64,000 bases of DNA from Comamonadaceae bacterium PBBC1 (GCA_002256145.1 NKIP01000011.1:62001-126000); one strand, 5' to 3'; counted from the stretch's first letter, positions 8,655 through 17,367 are shown. The notes: generated by a model from the sequence alone, not told the origin. A program made the numbers and translations.

Positions 8655-9873
8655 GGACTTGTGTCTCTTGTGTGTTGCGCCAGACCACCACCATGCGTGC
8701 GCCACTTTGGGCCAAGCGGGGGTGGTCGTTGTAGCCCGTGGCTTGGCCCAGGGTTTTGAGATCGAAGTTCTGTCCACCATCGGTCGACAGCCAAGCTTTC
8801 AGAGAGGTCACAGCGCCTTCGCTGCTGCGCCAGACCACGGCCACGTTTTGGCCATCGGCCAGCACATCGGCATGCTCGGCCCGTGCATCGGGCAACACGC
8901 GAAGGGTTTCGGGCAAAGGCTCACCTTGCGGATTCAAGCGGGCATAACGCACGGCGGCTTGGTCTTGGCCATTCACTTTGCGGATGCCAAACCAGACGGT
9001 GTGGTAACCCGACGTGCCTGCATTGAGCGCCAAACCGGGGCCGTGGTGCGGGCAAGCGTTGATCTGCCAGTTGTCGTGCGTGCTGCGGGTGATGCGGTTG
9101 GCGGGGGCGCCCACGCTGGCAAAAGCATGGTCTCGCGTGCTGCTGTCGAACACATGCCGCCAAGTGGCTTGCAACTGGCCTTGCGGGTTGCGGGCCAGTC
9201 CAATGCGGCAGCACTCACACGAGTGGTCGGCCAGCTTGGTGTCGGGGCCAAAGGTCTGGCCGCCGTCCTTGGACTCGTTGCGGTAAATCGCGGCACCGGC
9301 GTATTTTTGTGCCGAGCCTTTGGGTGGCTGATCGCGCTTGTCCACCCACAGCGTGTGCAGCACACCTTGCGCGTCAAAGGCCACCGAATCAAAACGGTGG
9401 GTGATCTCTTGCCGGTCCTGGTGCACCGTGAAGGGCGCACTGAAGGTTTGCCCACCATCGCTGCTGCGCAACATGCGGATGAAACCCGTGTAAGGCTTGG
9501 CCAGCGGCATGGTGTAGCTGATCACCGCCCAGCCCTGGGGGCCAAACGCGATTTTTGGGCGACTTTCACCATCGGCCGCAATCGGGTCAGTGCCGGTGTT
9601 CAAGATGCGTGCTTCGCTCCACTGCACAGCGCCGCCCAAAGGCGTGCTTTGCACAAAAAGTTGCGCCTGCGCATTCAAGCCCACCACCCACAAACGGCCA
9701 TCGGGTGCAATGGCTGCGCCTGTGGCCAGTTGCGGGCGCTGGTGGCGGTGCTGTGAAGTCCCAGCAGGCTTGCTGACTTCTTTGACAGCTTCTTGCGCAC
9801 CAGCCAGCGGCACCACACACAGCCCGGCCATCACCAGGCCCAACACGGCACACCAACGGTTCAATAAGTTCAT
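8638..9873 (-). CDS. Exported BNR/Asp-box beta-propeller protein with Cys/His metal motifs
   Basis: Exported protein of 411 residues (signal peptide ending AGAQ-E at about 26). Three Asp-boxes are visible: SSDGGQTF (137-144), SKDGGQTF (201-208) and STDGGQNF (363-370), so it is a sialidase-type beta-propeller fold. The sialidase Arg triad was not recognised, so sugar cleavage is doubtful. Unusual for the fold are a Cys cluster DHSCECC (216-222) and CPHHG (274-278), plus HRHQR near the mature N-terminus, which look like metal ligands. It lies 89 bases behind the BfrG-like TonB receptor and overlaps the thioredoxin-like gene. A copper-binding periplasmic partner of the receptor is the best guess. 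Confidence 0.7.
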   Translation of the reverse strand: MNLLNRWCAVLGLVMAGLCVVPLAGAQEAVKEVSKPAGTSQHRHQRPQLATGAAIAPDGRLWVVGLNAQAQLFVQSTPLGGAVQWSEARILNTGTDPIAADGESRPKIAFGPQGWAVISYTMPLAKPYTGFIRMLRSSDGGQTFSAPFTVHQDRQEITHRFDSVAFDAQGVLHTLWVDKRDQPPKGSAQKYAGAAIYRNESKDGGQTFGPDTKLADHSCECCRIGLARNPQGQLQATWRHVFDSSTRDHAFASVGAPANRITRSTHDNWQINACPHHGPGLALNAGTSGYHTVWFGIRKVNGQDQAAVRYARLNPQGEPLPETLRVLPDARAEHADVLADGQNVAVVWRSSEGAVTSLKAWLSTDGGQNFDLKTLGQATGYNDHPRLAQSGARMVVVWRNTQETQVHELRF

Positions 9874-9962
9874 GGGCTTCTCTCACAAAGTCGGGAGATT
9901 GAATTGAAGGCTGGCGAAATCATCGTCACTTTTTGACAAATCATCGCCAGCCAGACTTCACG

Positions 9963-12092
9963 TCAACGTTGACCAAACGACTTGGTCAAACCCACCATCA
10001 CGCTGCGCGGCGCACCGGCGGCGTAGGTGTTTTGCGTGTTGGGTGTGTAAGCGCCACTTTTGTAGCTGCTGGACGCATTGTCCGAATACAACTTGTCGGT
10101 CAGGTTGCGCACTTGGCCCCAGACTTCCCAGCCATCGGCGAGCTTGTGGCTCGCCGTCAGGTTGAGCAGGGTGTGGCCTGCGTAACGCACGGTGTTGGCG
10201 TTGTTCATCCAGTAGCTGCCTTGCTTGACCAGGCCCAAGGCCACACGGGATGCTGGCGTGAATTTCCAACCCACTTGGGCGGTGAGGGTGTGGTTGGGGG
10301 CCTGCGGCATGCCTTTGCCCGAGTAGTCTTCGATGGCCCCCACTTTGTCGCTGACGCGGTAGCTCACAAAAGTGTGCTCGGCCCAAGTCGCGCCCACGCG
10401 CCAGTCCCATTCACGCAACTCTTGGTTCAGGCTCAGCTCCAAACCCCGGCTGCGGGTGTTGCCCGCGTTTTTGTTGTAGCTGTCGCCAATTTCAGAGGTG
10501 TAAGACACGATGGTGTCCTTGCCACTGAGTTGGTAGAGCGCCGAATCGAGGCGAATGCCCGAAGGCAGCAAGGCACGCCAGCCCACTTCCACGTTGTCGT
10601 AGGTGGCTGAGTTCAATTCGGGAATGGCGGTCTTGCCGTACAACTGACTGACTTCAGGCGGTGTGAAGCCCATGCTCAGGTTGCTGTAGAGGCTGCTGGT
10701 GGGGCTGAGGGCGTAAGTCGCGCCCAGTTTGGGACTGAACTTGGCAAAGCTGCGCACCTCGTTGGCCGCACCGTAGTTGGCACCCGGCGTCAAATTGTTT
10801 TTGAAGTCGTAACGGATGCTGTCATAACGGCCTCCGGCCACCACACGGATTTGCTCGCTGGGGCTGAACTCCAGTTGTGCAAACGCGGCATCGTTGGCAA
10901 TGCCCGCGCCGTAGTCACGCACGCCGCTGGGGTTGGCCACGCTGTTCAAGGTGTAGCTGACATAACGGCCCGTGGGCACATCGCGCACCACGGCCAGATT
11001 GTCCGACACATAGTCGTTTTGGCTGCGGTCAATGTAGACACCTGTGACCAAGCGGGCACGCAGCCAGTCGAGCTTTTGCTCGTGCTTCACGTCCACGCCC
11101 AAAGACTCAACGTGGTTGTTGTTCAAGGTGCCCTTGCAGGTGGCACCCGAGCAAGCCGAGATGGTGTAGTTGGGCAACTGGCCGTGGTCGTTGTTGCGGG
11201 CAAACAGCGTCACCGTGGTCAAGCCACCCTTTGTGGTTTCGCCTTCCCAAGCCAGGTTGGCGCGGGTGGTTTTGTCTTTGCGCCAGGTGAAGGTGTTGAT
11301 GCTTTTGCCGGGGTTGCTGCGGAAGTCGTTTTCAAACAAGCTGCCGGGTGTGTCCGAGTCCAGGTTGGTGTGCACCAGCGAGGCACGCAACCAGGACTTG
11401 TCGCTCAGGTTGTAGTCGCCACGCAGTGTGAAAGAGTCTTTTTTGCCGCCGCTGTACTGCTGCCAGTTGTTGGTATCGCGTTGTGAGCTGTAGTGCGAAA
11501 ACCGCAGACCCAAATCGCCCCAGGTGTTGCTTGCGCCCGAGTCCACACGGGTGAAGCCGTCGGTGTTGTCGTGGCGAATGCCCAGATAACCAGTGGGTGT
11601 GCGAGACGCGCGTTGCGTCAAGAAGTTGACCGCACCACCCACCGCGTTGCTGCCGTACAGCGACGAGGCCGCACCCTTGACCACCTCAACCCCGCCCGAG
11701 CCGTTCATGTTGTTTTCGTTCAGAGCGTTGTGGTTGAACACGCCCAGTGGACGAATTGGAATGCCGTCTTCCAAGTACTGGTACACCGCGTTGGTGCTGA
11801 TGGGCTGGCGAATGGCCATGCTGTGCTGCTCATTGCCGAGATCGTTCCAGTGCACGCCCGGAATGCGGTTGATGATCTCGCCCACCGACTTGGGCTTGTC
11901 GGCGTCCCACTGGGCGCGGCTGACGGCCCCAATGGACACGGGGGTTTCGGACAATTTGGTTTCAGAGCGCGAGCCCGACACCACGATGGTGTCCAGCGCA
12001 GGCGCGGTTTGGGCCACCGCAGCGGCACTCAAACTGGCCAAGAGGCCGAACACGGCCACAGACAAAGGAGAAAGAGAGAGGGAATTTTTCAT
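9963..12092 (-). CDS. TonB-dependent receptor, BfrG-like, probable copper uptake
   Basis: Outer membrane active transporter of 709 residues: signal peptide (ending AAVAQT), plug domain starting at about residue 32 (LDTIVVSGSRSETKLSETP, VVKGAASSLYGSNAVGGAVN) and a 22-strand barrel ending in the aromatic residue-containing KSFGQR end. It follows a DUF2946 gene after 98 bases and precedes the BNR and thioredoxin-like genes. In Bordetella pertussis the operon DUF2946-bfrG-bp2921 has a similar start and is repressed by copper, so import of copper, perhaps as a complex, is the likely role. No convincing Shine-Dalgarno sequence is seen before its ATG, which fits dependence on upstream translation events. 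Confidence 0.85.
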   Translation of the reverse strand: MKNSLSLSPLSVAVFGLLASLSAAAVAQTAPALDTIVVSGSRSETKLSETPVSIGAVSRAQWDADKPKSVGEIINRIPGVHWNDLGNEQHSMAIRQPISTNAVYQYLEDGIPIRPLGVFNHNALNENNMNGSGGVEVVKGAASSLYGSNAVGGAVNFLTQRASRTPTGYLGIRHDNTDGFTRVDSGASNTWGDLGLRFSHYSSQRDTNNWQQYSGGKKDSFTLRGDYNLSDKSWLRASLVHTNLDSDTPGSLFENDFRSNPGKSINTFTWRKDKTTRANLAWEGETTKGGLTTVTLFARNNDHGQLPNYTISACSGATCKGTLNNNHVESLGVDVKHEQKLDWLRARLVTGVYIDRSQNDYVSDNLAVVRDVPTGRYVSYTLNSVANPSGVRDYGAGIANDAAFAQLEFSPSEQIRVVAGGRYDSIRYDFKNNLTPGANYGAANEVRSFAKFSPKLGATYALSPTSSLYSNLSMGFTPPEVSQLYGKTAIPELNSATYDNVEVGWRALLPSGIRLDSALYQLSGKDTIVSYTSEIGDSYNKNAGNTRSRGLELSLNQELREWDWRVGATWAEHTFVSYRVSDKVGAIEDYSGKGMPQAPNHTLTAQVGWKFTPASRVALGLVKQGSYWMNNANTVRYAGHTLLNLTASHKLADGWEVWGQVRNLTDKLYSDNASSSYKSGAYTPNTQNTYAAGAPRSVMVGLTKSFGQR

Positions 12093-12190
12093 GACAAGTT
12101 TTCAATCGATCGGTCGCCATCGGCCATTCAGGCCAAGGGCAACAACAGCCGCCGACCACCCAAGGTGGGCTCAGCGTGCGAAGGTGTGGA
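12093..12190 (-). promoter_or_regulatory. Spacer between DUF2946 ORF D and the BfrG-like gene: candidate copper-controlled Rho termination zone
   Basis: This 98-base spacer has no U-rich terminator hairpin and no clear ribosome-binding site for the receptor. By analogy with the B. pertussis cruR-bfrG leader, copper would prevent arrest at the end of the DUF2946 ORF and let Rho end transcription here. The analogy is inference; the spacer itself shows only its position and its lack of ordinary signals. Confidence 0.45.
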
Positions 12191-12553
12191 TCAATTGAAA
12201 ACGGGTGGCCCGCGAGAAGGCAGTGGCGGCGCGGTGCGAGCCAACAACAGCGCCTCGGGCAAGGCTTGCACGATGTACGCGCGTGCATCGGGCACATGGG
12301 CCAAAGCCGCCACCGTGGGCGGCGGCAATGCGTTTGTGGCGTGGGCGCACAGCGGGCAGTCCATGCTGCTGCTCAAGGGAGCGGCTTCACCCTCGCCTTG
12401 CACCACCACTTTCATGATGCCCATGGTGGAACACACCACGTCCATGGTCTTGGGCTGCAGCGTGGCGGCCAAAACCGACACACCCACAAACAGCACGTAC
12501 CAAACCAGCACGAGGCGGCTCAGTGGGCGCAGGAAGGGGCGTTGGAAAAGCAT
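12191..12553 (-). CDS. DUF2946 protein D, CruR-like copper-sensing upstream ORF
   Basis: Small protein of 120 residues with a hydrophobic N-terminal segment (LVLVWYVLFVGVSVLAA), a CXXC motif in DCPLC (Cys66, Cys69), and RTAPP (106-110) plus RGPP (114-117) just before the stop. Members of this family act in Bordetella as regulatory upstream ORFs: the nascent CXXC senses copper and a C-terminal RAPP-type motif arrests the ribosome, deciding Rho termination before the downstream gene. It precedes the BfrG-like receptor. The ATG at 12553 is chosen because it aligns with the other copies; there is no Shine-Dalgarno sequence, but GATAAT lies nine bases upstream, suggesting a leaderless mRNA. Nearly identical to copy C at 15826-16194. 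Confidence 0.85.
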   Translation of the reverse strand: MLFQRPFLRPLSRLVLVWYVLFVGVSVLAATLQPKTMDVVCSTMGIMKVVVQGEGEAAPLSSSMDCPLCAHATNALPPPTVAALAHVPDARAYIVQALPEALLLARTAPPLPSRGPPVFN

Positions 12554-12686
12554 GGCGTGGATTATCGCAAAACGGCCCACTTGAAATGATCCAAATCAAA
12601 TTGACCACGATTGTCATGCGACAAGTTCATCGCGGTAACGCACACATGAAGATGGCGATGTTGGGGCATGTCACCCTGAATGAACT
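12554..12686 (-). promoter_or_regulatory. Probable promoter of the DUF2946-D/BfrG-like operon
   Basis: This non-coding stretch separates the broken DJ-1/PfpI gene from DUF2946 D. On the minus strand a GATAAT -10-like box ends nine bases before the ATG at 12553; a matching -35 is poor. It is an AT-richer stretch than its surroundings and most likely carries an independent promoter for this third copper module. Confidence 0.4.
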
Positions 12687-13568
12687 TCACGTACCCAGTC
12701 TTTGCATCGCCCGCTTGGCTGTCGCCAACGCATTGGCCCGCATCCCGGCAAACATGTCTTTCAAGAACTGTCTGGCCAGTGGCTGCGCTTTTTCGGGCGA
12801 ACCGGCATTAAAGGGAGGCTGCGGGTCGTACTCCAGGTACAACTGCACCGCCTCGGCATAGACCCGGCTTTTCAGCAGAGCCACCAGCTTGAGACCAAAG
12901 TCGATCCCGGCCGTCACGCCGCCGCCTGTGATGCGGTTGCGATCCACCACAATGCGGCCCCGCGTGGGAATCGCGCCGAGCTCCTTGAGCACATCACGGG
13001 TGTCCCAATACGAGGTGGCTTTGTAGCCCTTGAGCAAACCCGCTGCCCCCAAAATCAAGGAGCCGGTGCACACGCTGGTCACATAGCGGGCGGTTTGACC
13101 CTTGGCCTTGAGAAAGGCCAGGACTTCCGGGTCTTCCATCATGGTGAAGGTGCCCGGCACGCCACCCGGCACAAACAACACGTCCAGCTGTTCGGGGCAT
13201 TGCGCGAAGGTGGTGGTGGGCTTGACCGGAATCAGCGCGGCAGGCCCGGGGCTTTCGTTGCCCACTGGCTCCAGGTCTTTTCAGAGCAGGTGGATTTCCT
13301 TGTTCATCAAGGCTTCGAACACGGTCAAGGGTCCGACCAAATCCTGCAAAAACATGCCCGGATAAACCAACATGCCGATGGTGATTTTGGGACCGCCAAT
13401 GAGCGGCGCGTAACGGTCCATGGTGGCCAAGTGATGCTCGTCAGCAGCTTGCTTTGAGGGCGCTTGCACGGCAGCGGGCTTGGCCGATGCTTGGGACGAT
13501 TGCATGGCCGAGTAGCCCAGCACCACAGAGGGCCAGGACAATAAACGAGAGAAATAACGACGGTTCAT
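12687..13568 (-). pseudogene. Exported DJ-1/PfpI family protein split by an in-frame TGA
   Basis: Two open stretches in the same frame together encode about 292 residues of a DJ-1/PfpI-type protein: an N-terminal half (13281-13568) with a twin-arginine signal (MNRRYFSRLL) and the first strand region ITIGMLVYPGMFLQDLVGP, and a C-terminal half (down to 12687) with DVLFVPGG and the nucleophile-elbow VTSVCTGSLILGAAG. They are separated only by TGA at 13281-13283, between HLL and KDLEPV. Relatives often have Trp at this place, so a TGG-to-TGA change is the simplest reading. It is the second gene behind the TonB receptor at 13622. Either a pseudogene, a recent nonsense mutation or a sequence error. 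Confidence 0.8.
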
Positions 13569-13578
13569 GAGAGTTCAA

Positions 13579-13600
13579 GGGGCACCCTTACGGATGCCCC
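13579..13600 (-). promoter_or_regulatory. Hairpin in the leader of the DJ-1/PfpI gene
   Basis: GGGGCA...TGCCCC forms a six-pair stem in the 53-base gap between the TonB receptor stop and the ATG at 13568. No U-run follows, so it is not a simple terminator. It could reduce translation of the DJ-1/PfpI gene, or protect the 3' end of the receptor mRNA. Only the structure is seen. Confidence 0.3.
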
Positions 13601-13621
13601 TCCTGTGGCGTGGTGGATGAA

Positions 13622-15733
13622 TCAGAATTTCGTGCTGATGCCCACCACCAGGCTGCGCGGCAAACCGGGTACGACTTGGCCACCACCAAAATAGGCCATG
13701 GGCGCGTAATACTGCTTGTTGAGCAGGTTGCTGATGCTGGCGCTGTACTGGATGTCGCCGCGCTTGTAACTGGCCTGTGCGTCCCACAAGGTGACCGCGG
13801 GCATCAAGAAGGTGTTGCTGGTGTCACCAGCCAGGTTGGAGCGATGCGACGCGCCCAAGCCCAGTCCCAGGCCACTCCACTCGCCTTGTCGCACGTCGTA
13901 ACGTGCTGCCACGCGCAGTGTTTGTTCAGGCACATTGAACAGGCGTTTGCCCACCCAAGCGGCATTGGTGTCTTGCGTGATTTCTGCAGTTTGGTGCGTA
14001 TAGGCCGCAATCCAGGCCAATGAAGGTGAGGCTTGCCAGCGCACATCTACATCAAGGCCTTTGGCTTGCTGCACACCCGTTTGCACGGAAAAGCCTGGAT
14101 TGGCCGGATCTGACACGGCGGCGTTCTTGCGTTGAATGTCAAACAAGGCGGCTGTGGCGCTCAAACCCTGCCAGCCCTTGATGCGCAGACCCAGTTCTTT
14201 TTGCTCGGCCTCTTCCATTTTGGGCGCCACGCTGAACAAAGAGCCAAAAGGCACTCGGGACATCTGGCTGTAACCACCAAAAAACGACACGACATCACTG
14301 GCATCAAAGACAGCACCAAAACGCGGCGTGACTTTGTTGTTGGTGCTTTGGTTGTTGATACCCCAATCCGCATACAAATCTTTGGCCTCGGTGCGTGTAT
14401 GACGCAAGCTGCCATGCAGGTGCCAGGAACCCACTTGAATTTGGTCTTGGACATAAACCACGGTCGAAGTGCTGCGGTTTTGTTGCTGATTGGCCGCAGC
14501 AGGTACAGCAGGCTCGCCCCAAGCTGGACGCACATTGCCGGTCAAATCGGTCATCACAAACGGCAGGTTGGCAAAGGCCATGAAACCATCGTCCCGGGTC
14601 TCGTCGCGGTCCAGGCCCAAGCTGACACGGTGCAGCGCCTTGCCCGACTGGATGGCCGTCGCCAAACTGAGTTGAACCGTGTTCGATGTGAGCTTTTCCC
14701 ACAGACGGGCACCACTCAAGACCACGTTGGAGCCAAAACCACTGCCGTACTGGCCTTCGCTGCCATAAGGGAATGGAAACACCCCTCGCTGATCCACTTC
14801 TGCGGTGTTGTGTGCGGCCAGCGCCTTCAAGGTCCAGTCATTGTTCAAGACTTGCGTCCACTGCACATTCAGACCGCGTGCCTTTTGGGTGGTGTCGGGC
14901 AAGCCAGTGGCCGTGACAAAGGTGCTTCGGCCTACGCCTGCAGCAGGCTCGGTGGCCGAGGCGCTGGCGCGTGGCAAGCCCGAATAGTCCACCGTGGTGT
15001 TGTCCAACATGCGGGCCTTGATGACCACTTTGGTTTTGGCATCGGGCGACCAAGACAGGCTCGGATTCAGCGCCGACTTGCGGAAGAAAACGCCTTGGGT
15101 TTCGCTGTCAGAGCGGTCATGCTCGCCATTGACCCGAAACGCCCACGCCTCGTTGATCGGCTGGTTCAAATCAACGTGCGCATTGCGGCGACCAAAGTTA
15201 CCCAACTTGACACCCACTTCACGCGAGGCCTTGGCAACAGGGTCTTTGGTCGTCACAGCAATGGTGCCGCCCACCGTCGAATAATTGCCAATCGCCTGGC
15301 CGCTGCCATACAGGCCACCCGCCGGGCCTTTGATCACATCCATTTGCTGAACGCCCACCAGACTCTCTTGATTCTGAAACCAGCCTGGCACCGAGACACC
15401 ATCGACCACCATGGCCGCATTGAAACCACGGATTTTGAAGCCCACGTTGTTGCTGTCGCGTGGGTCGATTTCGTTGACATTGCTCACATTGCGCAAGGCG
15501 TCCGAAACCGTTTTGCTGCCTTGGTCCTCGATGACCGAACGCGGAATGCTCACGATGGACTGAGGCACCTGCTCAACAGGCACCGCAGAGCGGGTGGCTG
15601 CTTGCGTCAAGGCTGGCTGATATCGGTCTTTGTCAGCTGTGATTTCGATGGTTTGTGTTTGGGCTTGGGCCAAAGCGGCGCAGCAAGCCGATGCGGCCAT
15701 GGCCACGGTGGAGAAGTTCAGTTTTGTTTTCAT
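13622..15733 (-). CDS. TonB-dependent receptor behind DUF2946 ORF C (siderophore-type, probable metal complex uptake)
   Basis: Outer membrane receptor of about 703 residues: signal peptide (MKTKLNFSTVAMAASACCAALAQA), plug domain (VEQVPQSIVSIPRSVIEDQ, DALRNVSNVNEIDPRDSNN, VDVIKGP-like QQMDVIKGPAGGLYGSG) and barrel ending in VVGISTKF with the terminal Phe. The plug wording resembles FhuA/FpvA-like receptors for ferric siderophores more than BfrG. Its place, 92 bases behind a DUF2946 ORF and next to MbnH/MbnP genes, argues for a copper ligand instead. The ATG at 15733 is chosen as the start of the signal peptide; an upstream in-frame start adds 14 unlikely residues. Confidence 0.82.
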   Translation of the reverse strand: MKTKLNFSTVAMAASACCAALAQAQTQTIEITADKDRYQPALTQAATRSAVPVEQVPQSIVSIPRSVIEDQGSKTVSDALRNVSNVNEIDPRDSNNVGFKIRGFNAAMVVDGVSVPGWFQNQESLVGVQQMDVIKGPAGGLYGSGQAIGNYSTVGGTIAVTTKDPVAKASREVGVKLGNFGRRNAHVDLNQPINEAWAFRVNGEHDRSDSETQGVFFRKSALNPSLSWSPDAKTKVVIKARMLDNTTVDYSGLPRASASATEPAAGVGRSTFVTATGLPDTTQKARGLNVQWTQVLNNDWTLKALAAHNTAEVDQRGVFPFPYGSEGQYGSGFGSNVVLSGARLWEKLTSNTVQLSLATAIQSGKALHRVSLGLDRDETRDDGFMAFANLPFVMTDLTGNVRPAWGEPAVPAAANQQQNRSTSTVVYVQDQIQVGSWHLHGSLRHTRTEAKDLYADWGINNQSTNNKVTPRFGAVFDASDVVSFFGGYSQMSRVPFGSLFSVAPKMEEAEQKELGLRIKGWQGLSATAALFDIQRKNAAVSDPANPGFSVQTGVQQAKGLDVDVRWQASPSLAWIAAYTHQTAEITQDTNAAWVGKRLFNVPEQTLRVAARYDVRQGEWSGLGLGLGASHRSNLAGDTSNTFLMPAVTLWDAQASYKRGDIQYSASISNLLNKQYYAPMAYFGGGQVVPGLPRSLVVGISTKF

Positions 15734-15825
15734 GTTCTGACGAGATCTGGATGTGCAAGAAAAAACTGCACGCAAAAAGACATCACCCTAATCAATTCGG
15801 GTGGAGACAAATCGCCTTGCGGCGT
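15734..15825 (-). promoter_or_regulatory. Spacer between DUF2946 ORF C and the TonB receptor: candidate copper-controlled termination zone
   Basis: A 92-base gap of nearly the same length as the spacer behind DUF2946 D but unrelated in sequence, although the upstream ORFs are almost identical. On the minus strand it contains GTCTTTTTGCGTGCAGTTTTTTC, a U-rich part without a strong stem before it. The proposed Rho-dependent role is transferred from the B. pertussis system. Confidence 0.4.
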
Positions 15826-16194
15826 TCAGATCAGGTCAGGCGGCCCTCGAGAAGGCAGGGGCGGCGCGGTTCGGGCCAGCAGCAAGGCCTCGGGCAAGGC
15901 TTGCACGATGTACGCGCGTGCATCTGGCACATGGGCTAAAGCCGCCACCGTGGGCGGCGGCAATGCGGGTGTAGCGTGAGCGCACAGCGGGCAGTCCATG
16001 CTGCTGCTCAAGGGAGCGGCTTCACCCTCGCCTTGCACCACCACCTTCATGATGCCCATGGTGGAACACACCACGTCCATGGTTTTGGGCTGCAGCGTGG
16101 CGGCCAACACCGAAACGCCCACAAACAGCACGTACCCAATCAGCACGAGGCGACTCAGCGAGTGAAAGAAGGGGTGTGAACGGTGCATGTCCAT
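15826..16194 (-). CDS. DUF2946 protein C, CruR-like copper-sensing upstream ORF
   Basis: Protein of 122 residues with hydrophobic N-terminus, DCPLC (Cys68, Cys71), RTAPP and RGPP (116-119) before the stop. It matches copy D almost residue for residue over about 105 positions and in DNA over about 340 bases; the two differ mainly in the first 12 and last three residues. It starts only three bases after the mbnH stop, so it is inside an operon rather than at its head, and precedes the TonB receptor after 92 bases. In CruR-type control it would uncouple receptor synthesis from the upstream MbnP/MbnH genes according to copper supply. A second ATG two codons downstream is an alternative start. Confidence 0.85.
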   Translation of the reverse strand: MDMHRSHPFFHSLSRLVLIGYVLFVGVSVLAATLQPKTMDVVCSTMGIMKVVVQGEGEAAPLSSSMDCPLCAHATPALPPPTVAALAHVPDARAYIVQALPEALLLARTAPPLPSRGPPDLI

Positions 16195-16197
16195 GTC

Positions 16198-17346
16198 TCA
16201 GCGACTGGCAGCCCATGGATTCGCGTGGCGAGGGTTGTGAACAAACGTGTGGTCAGTCAACGTGTTCAAGAAAGCGACCAGGTCGCTGACTTCTTGCTCG
16301 CTGACCTCGAAGCCCCCGATCAATGAACTGCGCAAGGGGCTGGGCCCGTTGGCCGTACCCCCTGCGCGGCCGGCCTGCGCGTAGTGGGCGCGGATGACTT
16401 GGTCGAGCGTGGCCATCGAGCCGTCGTGCATGTAGGGCGCAGTCAGCGCAATGTTGCGCAGGCTGGGCGTGCGGAACTTGCCCATGTCATCGACGTCGCC
16501 CGTGAACTCGCTGATGCCCGGGTTGTCTTCGGGGTAAGCACCCCGGCCATCCAGGTTGTGCAAGCCTGTGTTGTGAAAGCCGCGCTCGGCCAATGGCAGC
16601 TTGCTGTGGCGGATGTTGTCGGTGAAGGTGACGCTGCCGTGGCAGTGGTAGCACTCCATCTTTTCGCCAAAGAACAGGCTTTCTCCGCGCTTGGCTGCAG
16701 GGGATATGGCCGTGGGCTGGCCGCCGTATTTGTAGCGGTCATACGGGCTATCAAACGAGAGCAGGCTGCGCTGAAAACTGGCCAAGGCTTTGGTGAGCGT
16801 GCCCAACGAATACAAAGCCTCGCTGCCTTTTGCGGCTTCGACCGGAAAGGCTTTGGCAAACAAGTCGCGGTAACGCGCATCGGCTTGCAGGCGTGCAAAC
16901 AGTTCTTTCTCTCGCCCTGCCATGCCCATCTCGACCGGGTGCTCGCCAAACAGCGGAATGAGCGCCTGCACCTCCAAAGCCGTGAGGTTGGGGTTGGCCC
17001 AAGTCAGCACAGGCAGATAAGCCACATTGGCCAGCGCCATGGCACTGCGTTGCCCCGCTTGCCCGGTCACACCCTTGGCCACGGCCAATCCATCGGTGAA
17101 GGCTTTGTCCTGGTGGTGGCAGGTGGCGCACGACATGCTGCTGTCAGCCGACAGGCGTTGGTCGTAAAACAGGTGCCGCCCCAGCTCGACCTTGGCCACA
17201 CTCATCGGGTTGTCTGCGGGCACCACAGGGCGTGGCACCCAGGCAGGCAGGTCCCAATGAAAAACGTCTGTGGAACTGCCCGTGAGCACAGCCCAACCGG
17301 CCAGGGCCAGCAGGCAGGTGCTCAGGGTTTTGCGCAAAGGGTTCAT
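16198..17346 (-). CDS. mbnH: Di-heme cytochrome c peroxidase family protein MbnH
   Basis: Periplasmic di-heme protein of 382 residues in the bacterial cytochrome c peroxidase/MauG family. Two heme sites are visible: CATCH (Cys73, Cys76, His77) and CYHCH (Cys232, Cys235, His236). MbnH enzymes use a bis-Fe(IV) type state to turn a Trp of their partner MbnP into kynurenine, which allows MbnP to bind copper. The partner gene lies directly upstream (21-base gap), so this is the metallo-mystery pair, here without any methanobactin gene. The N-terminus has a hydrophobic export signal (STCLLALAGWAVL). The next gene, DUF2946 C, follows after three bases. Confidence 0.9.
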   Translation of the reverse strand: MNPLRKTLSTCLLALAGWAVLTGSSTDVFHWDLPAWVPRPVVPADNPMSVAKVELGRHLFYDQRLSADSSMSCATCHHQDKAFTDGLAVAKGVTGQAGQRSAMALANVAYLPVLTWANPNLTALEVQALIPLFGEHPVEMGMAGREKELFARLQADARYRDLFAKAFPVEAAKGSEALYSLGTLTKALASFQRSLLSFDSPYDRYKYGGQPTAISPAAKRGESLFFGEKMECYHCHGSVTFTDNIRHSKLPLAERGFHNTGLHNLDGRGAYPEDNPGISEFTGDVDDMGKFRTPSLRNIALTAPYMHDGSMATLDQVIRAHYAQAGRAGGTANGPSPLRSSLIGGFEVSEQEVSDLVAFLNTLTDHTFVHNPRHANPWAASR

Positions 17347-17367
17347 GGCCGAGCTCTGGGGTGCAGA

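Noticed and set aside
8638..9873. True sialidase activity of the BNR-repeat protein
   Set aside because: Asp-boxes show only the propeller fold; the catalytic Arg triad and Tyr/Glu pair were not recognised, and the gene context is copper, not sugar, related.
13281..13283. Selenocysteine reading of the TGA in the DJ-1/PfpI gene
   Set aside because: The position is not the catalytic Cys, and no convincing stem-loop with a SECIS-like apical loop directly behind the TGA was seen. A nonsense mutation of a Trp codon is simpler.
12687..13568. Frameshift in the DJ-1/PfpI gene
   Set aside because: Both halves are in the same frame (286 codons on either side of a single TGA), so no insertion or deletion is needed.
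14132..15979. Long open frame (615 codons) on the plus strand
   Set aside because: It lies fully opposite a clear TonB receptor gene and the end of a DUF2946 gene; the translation has no domain, and the long frame comes from GC-rich codon bias.
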